Shown here: positions 61,501 through 64,000 of the stretch, in pieces | Position numbering within the stretch: the first letter of the stretch is position 1 | Layout of the letters: every line of letters begins with the position of its first letter | From: Ophthalmolycus amberensis | Lineage: Eukaryota; Chordata; Actinopteri; Perciformes; Zoarcidae | DNA: 64,000 nt | Direction of reading: 5' to 3' | Assembly (NCBI GenBank): GCA_024529925.1 | Contig: JAFEUB010000968.1 | Location: forward strand, 1,703,501-1,767,500 | Notes under the pieces: model-generated | Told to the model about the DNA's origin: nothing | The model's input: the letters and a program-made list of their open reading frames with translations, nothing else | Databases searched by the model: none | Translations under genes and position numbers: made by a program

Positions 61501-63314
61501 AGCTGAACACCACAGAACCGGGACATTACGACTCGCTCCACGTTCGCTCCCGACACTCTGTCACAATTAGCCCCAAGAGTGAACCCAAAACTGGCTCTGA
61601 AGCCTGGCTTTCCTCAAGCGAGCGCGTTACTGGGACAGAACACGGGACGGCCAGCCAGCAGCGACGGAAGTATCGCAAAATGCAAATTCATGTGCTCCCT
61701 GCAGTACTTAAGCAAGCACTGGCGAGATAGGCAAATGTTGAACCTCCTTTCCAAACAAATCCCTGTATTAATGCAGTCACTGTGCTCTGAGATAGCCACT
61801 GGTCGCCTCTGATTTTGCTATATAAACAAAGCAATATCCAGCAAACTGTCCCCAAACATTACAGATCATGAAGTCGTACGTGACAAGTGGCGTGTGAGAG
61901 AGATCTCTGTTTGCTTTACTGCTTTTGAGTCCGGACCATTTAACCTACAGGAAGATAGTTTGTGCGTCTGTAAATTATGTGAAGCTTTCGCTAAACGGGG
62001 GCCCTGTTTCTGAGAAAACTATCACGCAGCAGAGCACATTACTTGAGAACTGGATGTTCCTCGCAGTCAGAGGGGAAGGGCTTTGTTTGTTGAAACGCCA
62101 AACGAGCTAAATACGCCATTAAATCGGGGGAAGACCACGTTCACGTCGCCGCTCAACCATCCCCGTCACGAGTGCCTCGTTCTCTTCTTGCTTTGGTCCC
62201 ACGTTTTGCTCGAACACCGTCTTCTTCCTTGAGGTTTATAGAGGTGATCTATCATTCCTATTGTTTACATCTACTCTGAATTTTGGCCCATGAAACAAAA
62301 AGCAAAAAGAAACTGCAGCTACAAGATGATACTCTCCAAAAAGGATGAATCTTACGCCATATTGTCCATATTTACGTTCACATTTCTACACTTTGCAGAC
62401 CGTGTAAGATATTCTGACAAAGGTGCTCAAATATGACAAACTTGCACACTTATTTAATCGTCCTCCGTCACCATCCTCTGCTTTGGATCTGAAACCAAAG
62501 CCCAGCTTCTCTAAAATTCTGGCCTGGTCTTTTGAAGATCCTCAATCACATGGAGCTGCCCGACCCACCAAATGTTAAACCTAATCCGCCCCCACCACGC
62601 ACAGCATGCAAAATGGCAGCTTTGAACCCTAAACTGCTTCAATAACAACAGCCTCTTCTCTAAACCTCAATCACCAGGGCAAGAAATATATTACACGTTA
62701 CTAATGAACGTTGCGCGACAATCACAGGCACAAACTGTATGTGTGAAGATTTACCTGCAGGCAAAATGAATAATTCCCAAAGAAGAGCATCGCTCGGCAG
62801 TGCAACCCACTTTCTGAATGTGCAAACATCTTTGAGCAAGTGTTATGAGTCACAGATGATAACGAGTAACATCGTTAAAGCCGCACTACATAAGTGAAAA
62901 TGCTACTTGCTAAACTTAGCTAAAATGCTAAGCTACAGTAACATCAGCACAAGAGAGATAAAGTCTCAGTAATGTCTGTTGTACAGCAACAGTTACCTAA
63001 AGTTAGCTTCCATAAGCTAGTAATGATACCAGACCAACTAAGGTTGCAGCAACAAGGGTATTGAATTTAGCAATGTTGCGTTTTATTCCCTATGAATTTA
63101 ACTTTTCATTTGTAAAAGGAACAATCCGTCTCTCAAAAGTCAGTCTTGCTTTCAAGCTTTGAAACTGACCTGTTTTAAAGTAGAATTGTTAGAAATATAT
63201 CACACATTAAAACCAAGATTAAGTAGCATTCAAGTAGCAACACAAACATAATTCAAGATCACTTAGGCAGCCATTAATCTATCAAGTCAACTCCGCATAA
63301 ACAGGGGCTACACG

Positions 63315-63315
<1 letters not shown>

Positions 63316-63352
<37 letters not shown>
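63316..63352. repeat. (AC)n microsatellite
   Basis: An uninterrupted CA/AC run near the right edge of the window. Confidence 0.95.
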
Positions 63353-63355
<3 letters not shown>

Positions 63356-64000
63356 ACGTGTACTTTCTCTTGCCCGACGCCAAGATCAGTGAAAAGGGCA
63401 GCTGACCTTTCCACGCAGCCAGCTGGGAAACACTGCGGTCATGTTAACCGACACTGTATTAAATCACCACTATCCCTGCATCCACTGCACTTCATTGTTC
63501 ACGGGGGGAGCCGTCATCCCACGGCCCACTTTTCTACACCGTCATCAGGCTGTTGTCGTGTTAAATGTGCTTTTTACGCTCCTTAATAATCAATATAGTG
63601 TATATCCCCTGGTTTATTTCCAGGAGCTGCCTTTACACTTGTAAAAACAGGCAGCCATGAATGCTTAACAGCTGTCCCGGGACGAGGTTTATTACTGAAC
63701 CGACGGGCAGGGGTTGATGTGTTAGATGAACACAAATAGATGAGTCTTGTAAGCCTCCAGTTACAAGGCTTTGTGTGCGTGTGCGTCTTAAGTCGCCACA
63801 CCTTTCCGTCAGTGTCAACACGCAGGGATCATTTAGTATTTCTGCACACAGCCCGGAGTGCACATGACTCAAACAATACACTTGAAGTTAGCATTTCAAA
63901 TGTTGCTTCAACGTGGAGTTGCATGAACAAAGCTAATATTTGCATCAGCGACACCTTTGCGTGACTCATGCGGGACAATCTGCCTGGAAGGCTTTCGTGA

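Larger units (their letters stand above)
51041..64000 (-). other. Presumed stim2 intron 1 (partial)
   Basis: The exon 2 acceptor is at 51,041-51,042. A coding exon 1 (signal peptide, ending with one base of a split Asp codon before GT) was sought on the minus strand to 64,000 and not recognised, so it is placed beyond the window. The interval holds microsatellites and a fold-back repeat. The longest open frame (60,365-60,883, plus strand) runs through a GT microsatellite and has no recognisable domain. Confidence 0.65.

Overview
The window looks like vertebrate nuclear DNA, most likely from a ray-finned (teleost) fish. The basis is one intron-containing gene whose exons read clearly as stromal interaction molecule 2 (stim2), short introns (several of 88-180 bp), abundant dinucleotide microsatellites, and repeats that resemble families common in teleosts (a tRNA-derived SINE with a TTC tail; the GCTTAGCATAAAGACTGGAA fold-back). 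No prokaryotic-type genes, operons, rRNA or CRISPR loci are present. The long ORFs outside stim2 are chance or repeat-derived.

Layout. 1-9,430 is gene-poor: a (TC)n tract at the left edge, a DNA-transposon-like element with short terminal inverted repeats (575-1321), a tRNA-derived SINE head on the minus strand (4290-4367), microsatellites and old repeat fragments. 9,431-9,651 is a fold-back element with 56-bp inverted arms. From about 9,666 to 36,428 lies a single 26.8-kb minisatellite array on an A-rich strand. It mixes 25-bp and 35-bp units, is organised into higher-order blocks (periods of 1694, 3864, 928, 3271 and 4199 bp), and is interrupted by five apparently identical 470-bp modules, each carrying the same SINE. 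A SINE-less copy of that module sits at the left edge of the array as part of the fold-back, and the first array unit there is a perfect 12-bp-arm hairpin. This array is the most unusual object in the window.

36,429-38,663 is the 3' flank and presumed 3' UTR of stim2. Eleven stim2 coding exons follow on the minus strand (38,664-51,040). They join in frame with consistent splice phases to give 685 residues: EF-hand, hidden EF, SAM, transmembrane helix, CC1, CAD/SOAR, Pro/Ser-rich tail and polybasic end. The signal-peptide exon (exon 1) was not found and is presumably beyond 64,000, so 51,041-64,000 is read as intron 1. That stretch holds only microsatellites, a fold-back repeat and unassigned sequence.

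Functionally there is one protein-coding gene here: the ER calcium sensor STIM2, which couples luminal Ca2+ to Orai channels at ER-plasma membrane junctions. The satellite lies about 2.2 kb beyond its stop codon. Any influence of the array on stim2 is inference only.
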